Assembly: GCA_904063045.1 (NCBI GenBank)
Contig: CAJFCJ010000006.1
Coordinates: 1,183,771 to 1,247,770 of the forward strand
Source of the DNA: Dimorphilus gyrociliatus
Lineage: Eukaryota; Annelida; Polychaeta; Dinophilidae
DNA: 64,000 nt
Direction of reading: 5' to 3'
In this document: piece by piece, positions 1 through 11,300 of the stretch
Layout of the letters: each line of letters opens with the position of its first letter
Numbering within the stretch: the first letter of the stretch is position 1
Program-made: the position numbers and the translations under genes
Notes under the pieces: model-generated
Databases searched by the model: none
Seen by the model: only the letters and a program-made list of their open reading frames with translations
Told to the model about the DNA's origin: nothing

Positions 1-1458
1 CATCTACTCCTAATAGATCATACCAATATTGCGAAGGACCATATCGCCAAGGTGCAATATCTGAATTATCTTTTTCTTGAGCAGATTTTTTATCGTTTGA
101 TAGAGACTTCTTTTCTATTGGTTTTAACATAAGTTCCTGAAATATACAAATAAACGTCTTTTAAATAAGATTTTTTTTAATTCATATTGTACCATATCAT
201 CTTCTGCAAGTTCCTCGGGTTTTGGAATTTTTCCAACTAAACTATCACTACTCCATTCCCAAGTGAAAAGAGGATCTTCAGTCTCCTCTTTTTCTCCAAT
301 GGATTTTTTATCTTTATTGGGGTTTTTGTATAATTTTGGCATGTATTGCGGCTTGAAGAGACGTGTAAATCGCAATACTTTGCCATCCTCAAACTCTGGA
401 AAGAGTTGTCGCACATCGATGTCCTTGTATTCATCAGGCAAGAGATCAGATAGAGGTTTTTTATCAGGACTAGTTTGTCTCATTGGAGACTCTTTTCGAG
501 GTCTCCAATTGGGAGGGGGCATCAAATCACTATCGCCTTTATTCTCAATATGTTCATCTACTTCTACTATATCCTTCTCTTCTCTTACTTCTACAGCCTC
601 ATCAATATTTGAATAATCTTCAGCATCGTCTTCAGCTTTCACTTCACCTAAAGTAAAAAAGATATTAAACAAAGTTGAAAAGTAATTATCTTACGAAGGA
701 AAAAGAAAATGTAGAAGTGAAATTTTTTGTCATTATGAGAATGAACTAAAATGAATAAATTGAAATACAATATAAGTTGAATAAATTGTACCTTCATTCT
801 GTTTTGTTTGCCAGTCTGTATTGTAACCATCATCATCTTCTTCTTGAGTGATCTCTCTTAAAGGGGAGGAAAATCCGAGTACATTTAAACCATCTAAGTG
901 TTTTCTGCTATCCTGCAAATAATAATACAATCTATCGATAATTCTTATATACGTGTATTTCCTATTGATAAAATTGTTACACATAAATTCAACCTATTTG
1001 CATAATCATATGAAATATCCAATTGAGTGTTCAGGTTGTTAGGAATTTTTATTTAAGAAAAAGCAAATAGGAATTGAATAATTCAGACAAAATAACCAGA
1101 GGAGAAATTGAGATGTAAAAGATGTATAAGAGATAAATATATTGATGTTTGAATCACTTCATTATCAATATTTCATTACGAGAAATATACTCTTCCTCTA
1201 TAAACATTGATAAAAGATTTCAGTGTTTGAAATTATTTGGTATCTCTTGAAATTTGAAAAAATTAAATGAAAATTTCTAGCAATAAGTTTTATAGCGTTC
1301 TAAAAATCCATGCATCTTATATTTATGCATAATTCTATAACAAACATAAAAATAAATAAAAAATTTACGTCGTCGAAAACATCGTTCTCTAATTCTCCTT
1401 TCTCATCAATACTCCCAAAGAGAAAACCAGTCAGATTTAATTTTTGAAAATTTGACAT
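1..1458 (-). CDS. TAF1: TFIID subunit TAF1, N-terminal part (partial at left edge)
   Basis: TAF1 is the scaffold subunit of general transcription factor TFIID in the nucleus; its N-terminus binds TBP. Coding exons, 5' to 3' on the minus strand, are 1456/1458-1369, 912-792, 647-193 and 136-1, with phases joining cleanly. The first 30 residues include TGFLFGSIDEKGELEN, followed by the segment around HLDGLNVLGFSSPL, which together match the TBP-binding TAND region. Later exons carry the family block with DIDVRQLFPEFEDGKVLRF and then APWRYGPSQYWYDLLGV just before the window edge. About 267 residues are visible of a protein usually near 1,900. The 56-nt intron at 137-192 is typical of this window; intron 1 (913-1368) is the longest. 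The start codon at 1458 is the first ATG in frame and sits 310 bp from the divergent RBM7 start. Seen: motifs and phases. Known: family role. Confidence 0.93.
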
Positions 1459-1768
1459 TTTTCAATTATTAGAAAACTTCATAATTTCCCCGTTAGGATC
1501 GAGTTTTTAAAGGATACCATCCCCTCCAAGCACACATGAGCGATAATATAGTGTACTGATACATGGAGTTTATAGTACAAGCGAAAGGGACGCGTTCCTC
1601 GTTTTCGAAAATTCTCTAAAATAATAATTATTATAAAAATATTAAACGTTTCTGGAACGAGATGTATAAATTTTATACGAAAACTGATCTCTCCGTGTCT
1701 TTGTTCACTTATTATCACTCATTTTATATTTCGGTATTTTTGCTTTTATGTAACTTAAAGAAAAACAG
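1459..1768. promoter_or_regulatory. Divergent promoter region, TAF1 / RBM7
   Basis: This 310-bp gap separates two head-to-head housekeeping genes, so it must hold both 5' UTRs and both promoters unless RBM7 has a distant leader exon. It is AT-rich and I see no clear TATA box. Confidence 0.6.
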
Positions 1769-2458
1769 ATGTCAAATATATCTCCCTCAGTTCCCTCTCT
1801 ATTGTCAAATTCTATTGAGTCAGAGGTCGATCGAACTTTATATGTTGGAAATATTGATGAAAAAGTCACTGAAGATTTGTTATATGAATTGTTTGTTCAG
1901 GTGGTATATCTAACAAAGTTACTTAATTAAATACAGAATTCTATAATTAAAATAACAGGCTGGTCCGCTTGAATCAGTCTGCATACCACCCTCGAAAGAA
2001 AATGAAAGAAAGAAAACATATGCATTTGTATGTTACAAACATGCCTGTTCCGTCCCCTACACTATTCAGATAATGACTGGAGTACAGTTATTCGATAAAA
2101 CATTAGCTCTTCAAGTAATAACATTTTACATATATAAATATGCACTAAGTACATTTTTTCATAGTATCGACCTCAGTCAATTCACGCAAGATTTGAAAGA
2201 AATAGTCAGTCGTCATTGCAAAGATCTTTCTCCGCACCAGGTGTTCAATTTCATCAAAACTCTCCTATGCATGTCACTCAACTTCAAGCCTTCAATAATT
2301 CTTTTCGATCAGTGATGCTAGGTTCTCAGACCGTGAGGGATGAACAAAGGGACCGAGATTATCGATCATACGATGAAGATAGAAGATCGAGGGATAATAA
2401 TAGATATAGGGAAAGAGATAGATCAAGAAGCAGAGAAAATCGCTATCACAGATATTAA
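1769..2458 (+). CDS. RBM7: RBM7/RBM11-like RNA-binding protein
   Basis: Predicted 193-residue single-RRM protein. Exons 1769-1900, 1959-2114 and 2165-2458 are separated by introns of 58 and 50 nt. The RRM spans about residues 23-100: RNP2 is LYVGNI (24-29) and RNP1 is KTYAFVCY (63-70). The VTEDLLYELFVQAGPLESV stretch and the PYTIQIMTGVQLF helix are characteristic of RBM7. Human RBM7 is the RNA-binding subunit of the NEXT complex (with ZCCHC8 and MTR4) that feeds promoter-upstream and other non-coding RNAs to the nuclear exosome; that role is carried over from the family. The C-terminus is rich in Arg/Asp/Ser (RDRDYRSYDEDRRSRD), as in vertebrate homologues, though the protein is shorter (human about 266). 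The ATG at 1769 opens the only frame leading into the RRM. It ends 205 bp from the convergent hexosaminidase stop. Confidence 0.88.
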
Positions 2459-2663
2459 ATTTTAGTGATATACATTGTATATATTATATGTGTGTTCTTT
2501 GTTCTAATAGAACAAATCCAAACCAAAGCTTAAAAAAAAGCTTAAAAGCTAGTGACATAAATTTGCATGCTTTAACAAATAACGTAATTTTATAAATTAT
2601 TAAAACGCTGAACGCGATCAGGTTAAAAGTTTGATTATGCGGCAGATTGTGGCACAATTAGAA

Positions 2664-5600
2664 TTATTCTTCGATTCTTGTTTTCGCCACCCTCTTGGCG
2701 TGAGTTTTCTCCCATGTGTTCATCCAAATCGGAGCAGACCAGACAACCCATATCAATATAAAAAACACAAAAATGGCGATAAGCGGTCTTTTTCCAGGAG
2801 TCCTTGTAAACAAAGTTGGTAAAATGGTTATTCTGGATCCTTCCTGACCAGTCGAATTAATAAGAATATAGAGGAAGAGAATAAGAACGATTATGACAGG
2901 AATAACATACATAGCTGACATATCGACCAAGTAGACCTGTAGAAATAGACAACGATTTTTAATACTAGAATTTTTTTAATTAGATAATAAAGAAAACTAA
3001 TATGAAATTATGTAATTGAAAATAAATGATAATTCATTAAAAAATAAAAATATTGCCAGTAAAACACGAAAAGCGTGCAAAAAAAAAAGACGTCGCTTAA
3101 ATGTATAGACAACACTACAGTATGCCTTAGGTCTTGTTGACAGTTGAGCATTATCGCTGTATTGTCGTACTTGAATTTCGTCGCTATCGAATTTTGATCG
3201 TTTCGGGACCGTATGCTACGGCAAGAAAAATTGTTTTTTTTGTTTTTTTTTCAATTTTCTTTTCTTGTTTTTTTTTTCAACTAATCACTCACGACATCAC
3301 ATTTTGGGATATATTTCTATTTACCTTTGCTAAATCTTCTCTGTCCGATTGAATATCATCATCTGAGCGAAACTTGAATAAATCAACTCCTTTTCGTTGT
3401 CTTTGCGGACTAACAACGTCATTTTCATTTCTCTTTGCTCCTGGACCAGGACCCATGCTCGGACAGCTTCCTGGTCCAGATAGAACACCAACTGGTATTC
3501 CTGTGGCTAACATTCGACATCTTTGCATTTCAATTCGAGGAGCTGCTGCTTGCACATCTCGTACTCTCTTATCGCTCCATAATCTCTCAGCAGCAGCTGA
3601 TGCTCTGGGCCTATTAAAAGATGATAAAGAATATAGAGAAACATATAAAAGTGATTTAAGGCTTATAAAATAGATTAATCAATATGCTAAAGTGCACCAA
3701 TAGAAAAATTGCAATTACTGGCGAACGATATATATTGAAACAGAGAATTATAGAGGCAGCTGGAGAGTGAAAAAATCATTTAAAAAGTAAACAAACCATA
3801 ATCTCGATAAAATATTTTCGTTGTCAACGTATTCCGTCCACATGCAAGCTTCCCCTCCAATCAACAATGATATGTTTTTTATGTTCATATCATCGATTAC
3901 AGCAGGATCTAATTGTTCACATAAATAGTATTTATCCCAATCAACACCAGTATTTATATAGTCCAAATACCAGCAAGTCGAATAAATTGCTCTCAGACCA
4001 GAATTTGTTACCCTTTCAATATCAGTAGCATCGCCCATCCAAATCTCAATAATTGTATCCGGATGAATTTTAAGACCATTATCAAATACTTCTTGCCAGA
4101 CCACATAGCTACTCCCGGTTGCTCGTTTACTCCCTAGGTCATTAATAATATCAAATAGTCTGCAGAGTCATTAAAATATGATTAAAAGGTATTTAAACAA
4201 TAAGTTAACAATTTACTTCTTTTCATAAATTCCTAACAATTGACGAGGATTAGTTATATTATTTCTCTTCATAAAATTGCTGATTTGGGGGTTGAAACTC
4301 CTTTTCAAATGATAATTATACAGTTAAGTTATAATTAATTGATTTATTTAAAATAATCCTTACCAGCAATCGAAAGGCACTTCGTCTCCACCTAAGTGAA
4401 TATATTTATCTTTAAAAACTGTTAACACTTCGGTGAAAAAGTTCCTTAGAAAGTTGTATGTGCCTCGAAGTATGGGATTAATTGGTCCGAACATCTCAGT
4501 TAGTTCATTAGTATATCTGCAATTAATGCAACGAAAATATACTGATTACAGTAACCGTATAGTAAGACAAAATAAAAAACCTACAAGTCATAGCAAGGGG
4601 TTAAAAGAAAATCTTGGCCCAAACCCCAGCTCCATGTATGGCCTGGCGTATCAAATTCCGGTATAACCCGGATTCCTCTCAATCTTGCTTCTTCTAGAAT
4701 TTCAGCCACGTCTGCTGGGCTATAAATATGGTGTTTAGAGTAAGCGCCCATTCTTGTCAGATTTGGATAATTCTTTGAGTAGAAGGGAAAGCTTTGATCG
4801 TCTACAATGTGCCAATGAAATACATTCATTTTATTCTGAGCCATCGCTTCAAGATTCATTATAATTGTCTCTTTTGTTAAAAAGTGTCGTGACGTATCGA
4901 GCAGAATGCCTCGATGAGGGAAACGAGGAAAATCGTTTATAAGTGTTCGATGAATACGATAAATATTATCAGATGATCTATAAACCAATTGACTAAAAGT
5001 TTCCAATCCCTTTAATGCTCCCCAAACCTCCCTTGCAATTATAGACGCTCCAAAACGCCTAACTTCCAGATCATAAGCCTCGTCCATTGCAAGCGAAGGC
5101 CATTTCGAACAAGGTTTTAAAACTGTAACATTTAATTGACGTAATTCTTCATCAACCTTGTCATTCAAATTTTGACGTTCATAACCATCGCTTTGAACTG
5201 AACCATGACCAAACATATTTTTCCTAATTCTTCTGAAAGCGAATCTTAGTATATCGCAGGTCTCACCAGCAGCGTGAATTGTAAATGAATCAGGCTAAAT
5301 GAACACATTATATAAACAAATGACTTTTCCTAATATGGAAAATATATCAAATCAATATACCTGAATAAAAAACTCTTGTTCAAACGTATCGTATTGTTGA
5401 GGGAGGGGCCAAGGACTACCCTGTGCTGGATTTGGTCGCAATCTTAAAGGAAATCTTGGATCCGCCGACAATTTTAAAGCATAAGAACGAGATTCTTCAA
5501 ACCAGATCACGTCCTTCTTATGTGCATTCAAAGGCCTTGGAGGTAATGTTGGTCTCCTATGACGCCGTCTCTTCTTTTTTCTGCGCCGATTTTCTCCATC

Positions 5601-5831
5601 AGAATTAAGTGGCTTTCTAAAACTGGGCTTAACTCTTAAATTGTCATGGTCTACTGAGTATAACTGATCTATTGAAATAATACAAGTATAATAAATAATA
5701 TAAACTTTTCCAATGTATCATTTACCATCTATTGTAAGTAGATCCTTTGCGCCATTACCTTCAGTATATGTGTATAAGACATTGGTCAATAGAAAAATTG
5801 CGGTTAAAATAAAGATGTTGATTTTCGTCAT
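2664..5831 (-). CDS. GH20 beta-hexosaminidase with C-terminal two-pass membrane extension
   Basis: Predicted 760 residues from eight exons: 5831-5726, 5668-5361, 5294-4585, 4516-4364, 4300-4217, 4159-3797, 3610-3325 and 2936-2664. Family enzymes remove terminal beta-linked GlcNAc/GalNAc from glycans in lysosomes or outside the cell. An N-terminal hydrophobic segment ([13 protein letters not shown]) is a signal peptide or anchor. GH20 motifs are clear: [38 protein letters not shown], the catalytic [13 protein letters not shown] (acidic D-E pair), [23 protein letters not shown] and [10 protein letters not shown]. Normal family members (about 530-560 aa) end shortly after the RLWS...RCRML block. 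Here a charged linker follows and then, across a 388-nt intron with matching phase (AAG|GTC), two hydrophobic helices ([17 protein letters not shown] and [16 protein letters not shown]) and a basic tail. The last exon could instead belong to a separate small gene. The GH20 call is certain; the fusion is inferred from splice phase. Confidence 0.9.
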
Positions 5832-6321
5832 TATTTTGACAATCTGTAGAGATAGAATTTTAAGATGAAAGTTTGGTAGATATAAATATATATACTGTAT
5901 ATATACAGTATATAGATATGAAAACGTCAATTTTAAACAAATAATTTTGTTAGGCCTAGTTATGAATTATTCTTTTTTTTTTACCGAGTTTACAAAAAAA
6001 TTGGGTATCATCATATGATTGCTGCATTTTCTCACCTCAGTAAAATCTTAAAATACTTCTTTAAAAATACTGTCCGTTAGATACAAACGATTAACGTCGA
6101 CGAATAGCATTATTGTTTATTTATGCATGGGGTTTTTCATAGTATGAAAAAACCCTCCATGATCACTAGAGCTTGTTAGGACATCTACCGACTGGTTACA
6201 AAGTTACTATTGTATTTAGATAATATGAGTTCTCAATGTTAGAGGGCGCCATGAACGTAATATTGAATTCGCTTTGTAAACAAGACAACCTCTCTCATAG
6301 TAATGTGTACTGATAACAAAG
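5832..6321. promoter_or_regulatory. Divergent promoter region, hexosaminidase / BTB-ZF gene
   Basis: A 490-bp gap between head-to-head genes. It contains a palindromic TATATACAGTATA-type tract near 5889-5915 and an AGAGGGCGCCA element at 6241. It ends in a YY1-like AAGATGGCGG overlapping the downstream start codon. Confidence 0.5.
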
Positions 6322-6330
6322 ATGGCGGAC
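6318..6330 (+). promoter_or_regulatory. YY1-like element at the BTB-ZF start codon
   Basis: AAAGATGGCGGAC matches the AAGATGGCGGC core bound by YY1, and its ATG is the translation start of the zinc-finger gene. YY1 sites over start codons are common in animal housekeeping promoters. Confidence 0.45.
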
Positions 6331-8088
6331 AACAGGGAGTCTTTCTTGGTCGATTTATCCTATGCAGAAAATGTAATTTTCAATAATCTATGGAAGCAAA
6401 AACAAAATAATAATTTCTGTGATGTTATTATCAAAGTCTTTAATCATACTGAAAGCGCTCATGGCAATCTACTGGCAGCTACTTGCATCTACTTTAAAGA
6501 TTTCTTTTCTGAGGCTGATCTCTCACTATTCGCTCCCTCGAGCCCGCAAATTTTACAAATTCATTCAGATTCTTGGGACGTAGAAAAGTCTCTACAGTAT
6601 GAGGAGGGTCTTGCATCATTAGTAGAATTTTTATATAGAGGTCAATTACTGATTAGTTCAAAAAATGTTGGAATCGTTTCAGAGTTAGCTGGAATTCTCG
6701 AATTGAAACATATTGTAGACTTTTGTAGGAGCTTTGAATCTAATGAGCAACATCCTCAAAGATGTATTTGTAAGGGAAACAATCTTTTTGATACTATCAC
6801 AAAAACGGTTGATGCTGCAACTGATACAAATGATGAAAACGGTTTGCCTTTAAAGTCTGTTGTTGAGTTGGGAGTTGTACCAGCAAGAAGAAAGAGAGGC
6901 AGGCCAAGGAAAGGAGAGGAAGTAAATCCAAAACTTGGAGTAGGTCGAGACGATGAATCAGATAAAGATTTTAAAATAAACGATAATCGCATCGACTGCG
7001 ATCAAATTGGCACAAGAAGAAGCTCTAGACGCCATAAACCAACTATGAAATCAAGTAGTGAAGAAGAAGTTAATATTAAAGAAGAACCCGTCCTAAGATA
7101 TAGAAGTGAGGCAGCAGAAATCAGTATTGAAGAGATTGACGATCCATCATTAAGAAAAATCAAATATCAATGCGAAGAATGCTCATTTGTGTGCGAGAAA
7201 AGATATGATATGGATGAGCATATGCGGCTTCATATTATCGACACAAATAAGTGCCCATTTTGCTTCGCTGACTTTTCATCTGTTGATGAAGTAAAACAAC
7301 ATTTAGCAGACAATCATAAAGGCCCTGATAGATTCCAGTGCCGCGAATGTTCTACTTGTTTCCCTACAATTAGACGATTACAATTGCACTTGCCTAAACA
7401 CTCATCTAATCGCCCATTCGCCTGTGAAATTTGCAATTCAGCATTTAAGTGGAAGCATCAGCTAAAAGTTCACTATAAAGTTCATAGCGGTGACAAACCT
7501 CATTTATGCGATGTTTGCGGCTACGCAACAGCTTATCCCGCCCAACTAAGAGCTCACTGTCTAGTTCATTCTGGTAAAACATTAAGGTGTCCAGTTCAAG
7601 ATTGTAATTTTCAGACAATAAAAAAACAAAATTTAAGTGGACACATGAAAACCCACTCAAAAGAAAAGCCATACATTTGTGATAGTTGTGGACAATCGTT
7701 TTCCTTACAAAAGAATCTCAAGCGACACATGTACGTGCATACAAACGAAAGACCCTATTTTTGCTCGATTAAAGACTGCGATTTCTCTTGTACAAGAGCA
7801 GATAAATTGAAAGAACATGAATTTAGAATACATCGTATTGGAAAAGCTCCAAATCCAAGACCAAAAATATCTGAATTGGTCGCGAAGGACAATATTACGA
7901 AAACGACTGTAAAGGATCTCGATTCAGTTGTTGCACCACTTACATGCGTTCCCGAAGGAAGCGTTATTCATGTATTCGATCGGGATAACGTACAAGATAC
8001 TCCAGTAGTTTATAGGGTAGAGGAGGAAAGTATGAATCATGCTTCTACTTCAAAAGAAGAGCATGAAGTCATGTTTGATAATCTTTAA
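6322..8088 (+). CDS. BTB / AT-hook / eight C2H2 zinc-finger protein (ZBTB24-like layout)
   Basis: Single-exon 588-residue nuclear protein. An N-terminal BTB/POZ domain (about 20-130; NNNFCDVIIKV, HGNLLAATCIYF, LVEFLYRGQL) should mediate dimerisation. A KRGRPRKGEE AT-hook lies near residue 190 and eight C2H2 fingers run from about 282 to 505, starting YQCEEC and ending in HEFRIH. Linkers such as SKEKPY and TNERPY are near the canonical TGEKP form. BTB plus one AT-hook plus eight fingers is the order in vertebrate ZBTB24, a regulator linked to centromeric methylation; orthology is inference, since many ZBTB proteins look alike. The start ATG sits in an AAGATGGCGG context. An AATAAA near 8264 gives a plausible polyadenylation site before the convergent DCX-EMAP gene. 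No introns is unusual beside its multi-exon neighbours. Confidence 0.85.
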   Translation: MADNRESFLVDLSYAENVIFNNLWKQKQNNNFCDVIIKVFNHTESAHGNLLAATCIYFKDFFSEADLSLFAPSSPQILQIHSDSWDVEKSLQYEEGLASLVEFLYRGQLLISSKNVGIVSELAGILELKHIVDFCRSFESNEQHPQRCICKGNNLFDTITKTVDAATDTNDENGLPLKSVVELGVVPARRKRGRPRKGEEVNPKLGVGRDDESDKDFKINDNRIDCDQIGTRRSSRRHKPTMKSSSEEEVNIKEEPVLRYRSEAAEISIEEIDDPSLRKIKYQCEECSFVCEKRYDMDEHMRLHIIDTNKCPFCFADFSSVDEVKQHLADNHKGPDRFQCRECSTCFPTIRRLQLHLPKHSSNRPFACEICNSAFKWKHQLKVHYKVHSGDKPHLCDVCGYATAYPAQLRAHCLVHSGKTLRCPVQDCNFQTIKKQNLSGHMKTHSKEKPYICDSCGQSFSLQKNLKRHMYVHTNERPYFCSIKDCDFSCTRADKLKEHEFRIHRIGKAPNPRPKISELVAKDNITKTTVKDLDSVVAPLTCVPEGSVIHVFDRDNVQDTPVVYRVEEESMNHASTSKEEHEVMFDNL

Positions 8089-8369
8089 GCTCTCAGTGTT
8101 TATTTTTTTACTTGAAAATTTTTAATTGATAAAAACTATCAATTGTTCTTTGCATACATCTCAGTATTAATTCTTTAATGAATGCTTTAAAAAAGAGAAC
8201 ATAGTGGAAACGATTTCTATTCTTCCATTTAAAGCAAAATATACACACTGCTGTATAATGGTAAATAAATGAATTTTTCAGTTTGTTACTATTTTTTTAT
8301 TTAGTTTATGAACAATTTTTTATCATAAATTACTTAATTTGAAACTAATAGCAAAAAGGGAAGAAAGTA

Positions 8370-11300
8370 TTATGTATATTCAAGACTATCTGATAGAACC
8401 CATTGAAGAGTACCACAATCACGGCCTCCAATGGTAAATACGTATTGGTCGTTGGAAGAAAATTCTATAGCCCTTATTGACTCTGAATAGGGTCTCCTTT
8501 CGTCAAAATTCGCTTTTTTAGATGAGCACGGATATTTGTATAATCGCAATGAACCGTCAGAATTTCCAGTTATAAGTAGCTTCTTATCATTGCTCGTGTT
8601 AGCTGCGCTAACATTAACATCAGGCATGAGCTTTTTCCAAGCTCCTATGACTCTTGCGCCTATTGTACACCTGTGCTTCACCCATTCATTCTCAACTATA
8701 GATTGGGGATCTACCGAGAGCATTTGATCAGTATCCCAAAATATAACTTCAAAGTCCTTAGATTCTGTTTGAATATATCTACTATTTGTTGACCAATCTA
8801 AATTAAACACGGCCGCCTCATGGCCGTCTAGAATTCCCTTTCTAGCCCTCCTTCTATAAACGACTGCATCGTCTAAAACGTCGAATACATATACACTTGC
8901 ATTATGGCAAGCTAAAGCCAAACGATTTCCATCCGGTGAAAAAGCCATGGAATCAAGATGATCATGCGACACTTGAAAGGAGGATAAATGTTCACCAGAA
9001 TCGGTACTTAATATTATTAACCGGCCTTGCCCCGTTCCTACGGATAACACTCGGCCAGTTGGATCGATTGCCAAGGAGGAGCAAGGAAACTCAACATGGA
9101 CTTTCCATATCATTTTTTTATCATCAGCAGACCATTTGCAAATAAAAGAATCTTGACCAGCGGTAAAGAAAGATAACTCTGAGGGGCTTGACACTATAGA
9201 TGTAACCGGATTGTGGTGTCCGTGTAAAACAAAGGAAAGTTTATCTTGAAGAGATCCTTCAAGAAGACACGATTTAGCAGTAACCACAAATATTGCACCG
9301 TCCATTGATCCTTGTACTCTTGTAACTATACTTCTAATAGGCCCCGCTGCTTCGGGTATTAGTCGTTCTTTGACCATATTATAACCAGCCGACGAATCCC
9401 AAGCTCTGATCTCATTTCCTGCGCTCGATAGGAGTGTTCCATCAGCAGACATAAATAAGGCCGTAATTGGCTTTGGGGAATGAGCTCTTAGTAAATCTTT
9501 ACTAATTTCCTCATTAATCGAATAGACATCTGAATCATTCTTACTCCAAATCAATAAACGACCTTCGGAATCAGCAGTAATTACTTCTCCATTAGGAGAA
9601 AACGAGATAGCCGTAACATTGGAAGGAGGCGAAGCAAATTCATTACTAAATATACCACTTTCCTTATCTCTAAGCAGTCGATATGTATTTTCTTCGTCAG
9701 AGAATAATTTCCAAAAGTGAACATGTTGACGTCCATATGTAACAACGAGGCTGGGATCGTGAGGGTGAAAAATAGCTGATACAGCCGCAATCTCTCCCGA
9801 TATCTATTGGAAAAAGTAATAAAGTATAGGTAAAGACTTAGATGTATAGCTAATTTCAATGTTATCTCTTGAGAATTCTGTTCAACAAGAAACATTTCTA
9901 TAAAAAGGGGAAAGGTCTTTCTTTATAAATTTAGCTAAGGATGTGAAGAGATATTTCTCTAACGTTTCGTGACAATGAGAGAAATATCCCGCAGTTTAAA
10001 GTGTAAAGGAGAACAATTAGGGATAAAATATAGACATTAGAACAGTCCCATCGCAACATTTCATTCCCTTCCAATAACTCAGTGGGATTGCTTTATAACG
10101 CTTAAAAAAGGATGAATTAGCTTTTATGTCCGTGTTGTGATGGTGCGACATCAATTAATCTTAATTAGTATGCATGCGTGAAGATAGATTATCGCATTCC
10201 TATTTATTATGGCTACCTGTATTGTTTCTTCAACCTACCAATAGCATCTTATACTTAACTAGCAGAGTCGAGTCGTTAAAAGTCGTTAAAAGACCAATCC
10301 AGCTATCAAGCTGGTTTTTTTTTAAGGTAATGTTAAATAAGGCGAACGACAAGTGAACTTTTTAATAAGCTTACCATCGTCCTAACGAGCAATTCATTGT
10401 TCTGCCAATCCCAAATCAATAGAGTATGTTTGTCAGAAGAATCGACTATTAGAAGTAAACCGGATGACGATAATTGGAGGCTTGTTACGTTGCCCTGGAG
10501 AATACCCTCGCCGACAACGCTGTAGGTAGCCATAGATCTAGCATCCCATATCCGAACTAATGGCTCTAATGATTGACCGGAAGCAATGTAAGGTTGTAAA
10601 TTATCTGGATGCAAGGCTATACAGCATATTGGGGATGTATGTGCGGTAAAAAATCGTTGGGTATCTTTCTTTTTATCGTAAACTACAGCAATATTTGAGA
10701 CATAATAGACTAATTCTCCTGTCGAAAGGACATGAAGTGGGTTTCTTGAAAAAGCATTTAGACCATAAACCCAATCAAGTTTTAGTCTCTTAGCAGGTTT
10801 AGACAGGTCCTGTTTGTCTTTTAGACGTTTTGGGCAATAGAATTCCCGCTCTTCGCCATTTATTTCCGCTCTAATAGTTTCATATTCATAATTGTAGGGT
10901 TGTGGTGTCACTTCAGTCATTGACATTTCTACATCCTCCCAACGGTCAATGGGCGGTGACATGTGTTTTTGTTTGTTGGCTCTGAACTGCTGAAGGTAGG
11001 ACTGCTTAGGAACCATCCGAGATGCGTCATGTTCAATTTGACTAATCTCTTTCGGTATACCTTCACTTCCACAAACAATAAACGCTGTATTATGCTTAAG
11101 GTCTCTCAACAATTGAGAATAGCTTTCGACATTCCTATAAGGCGGTTCAGCCGTATACAAGGCAATTGCTGGGGGATAAGTTAAATCTACCATACTCCCC
11201 AAATCAGACAATAGTTCATTAAAGTCTTGAATAGTCTTTGGATTTAATAGAACAGTTTGTCTAGATGACCTTTTCGTGTTGCTAATAATAACTAGCTCCC

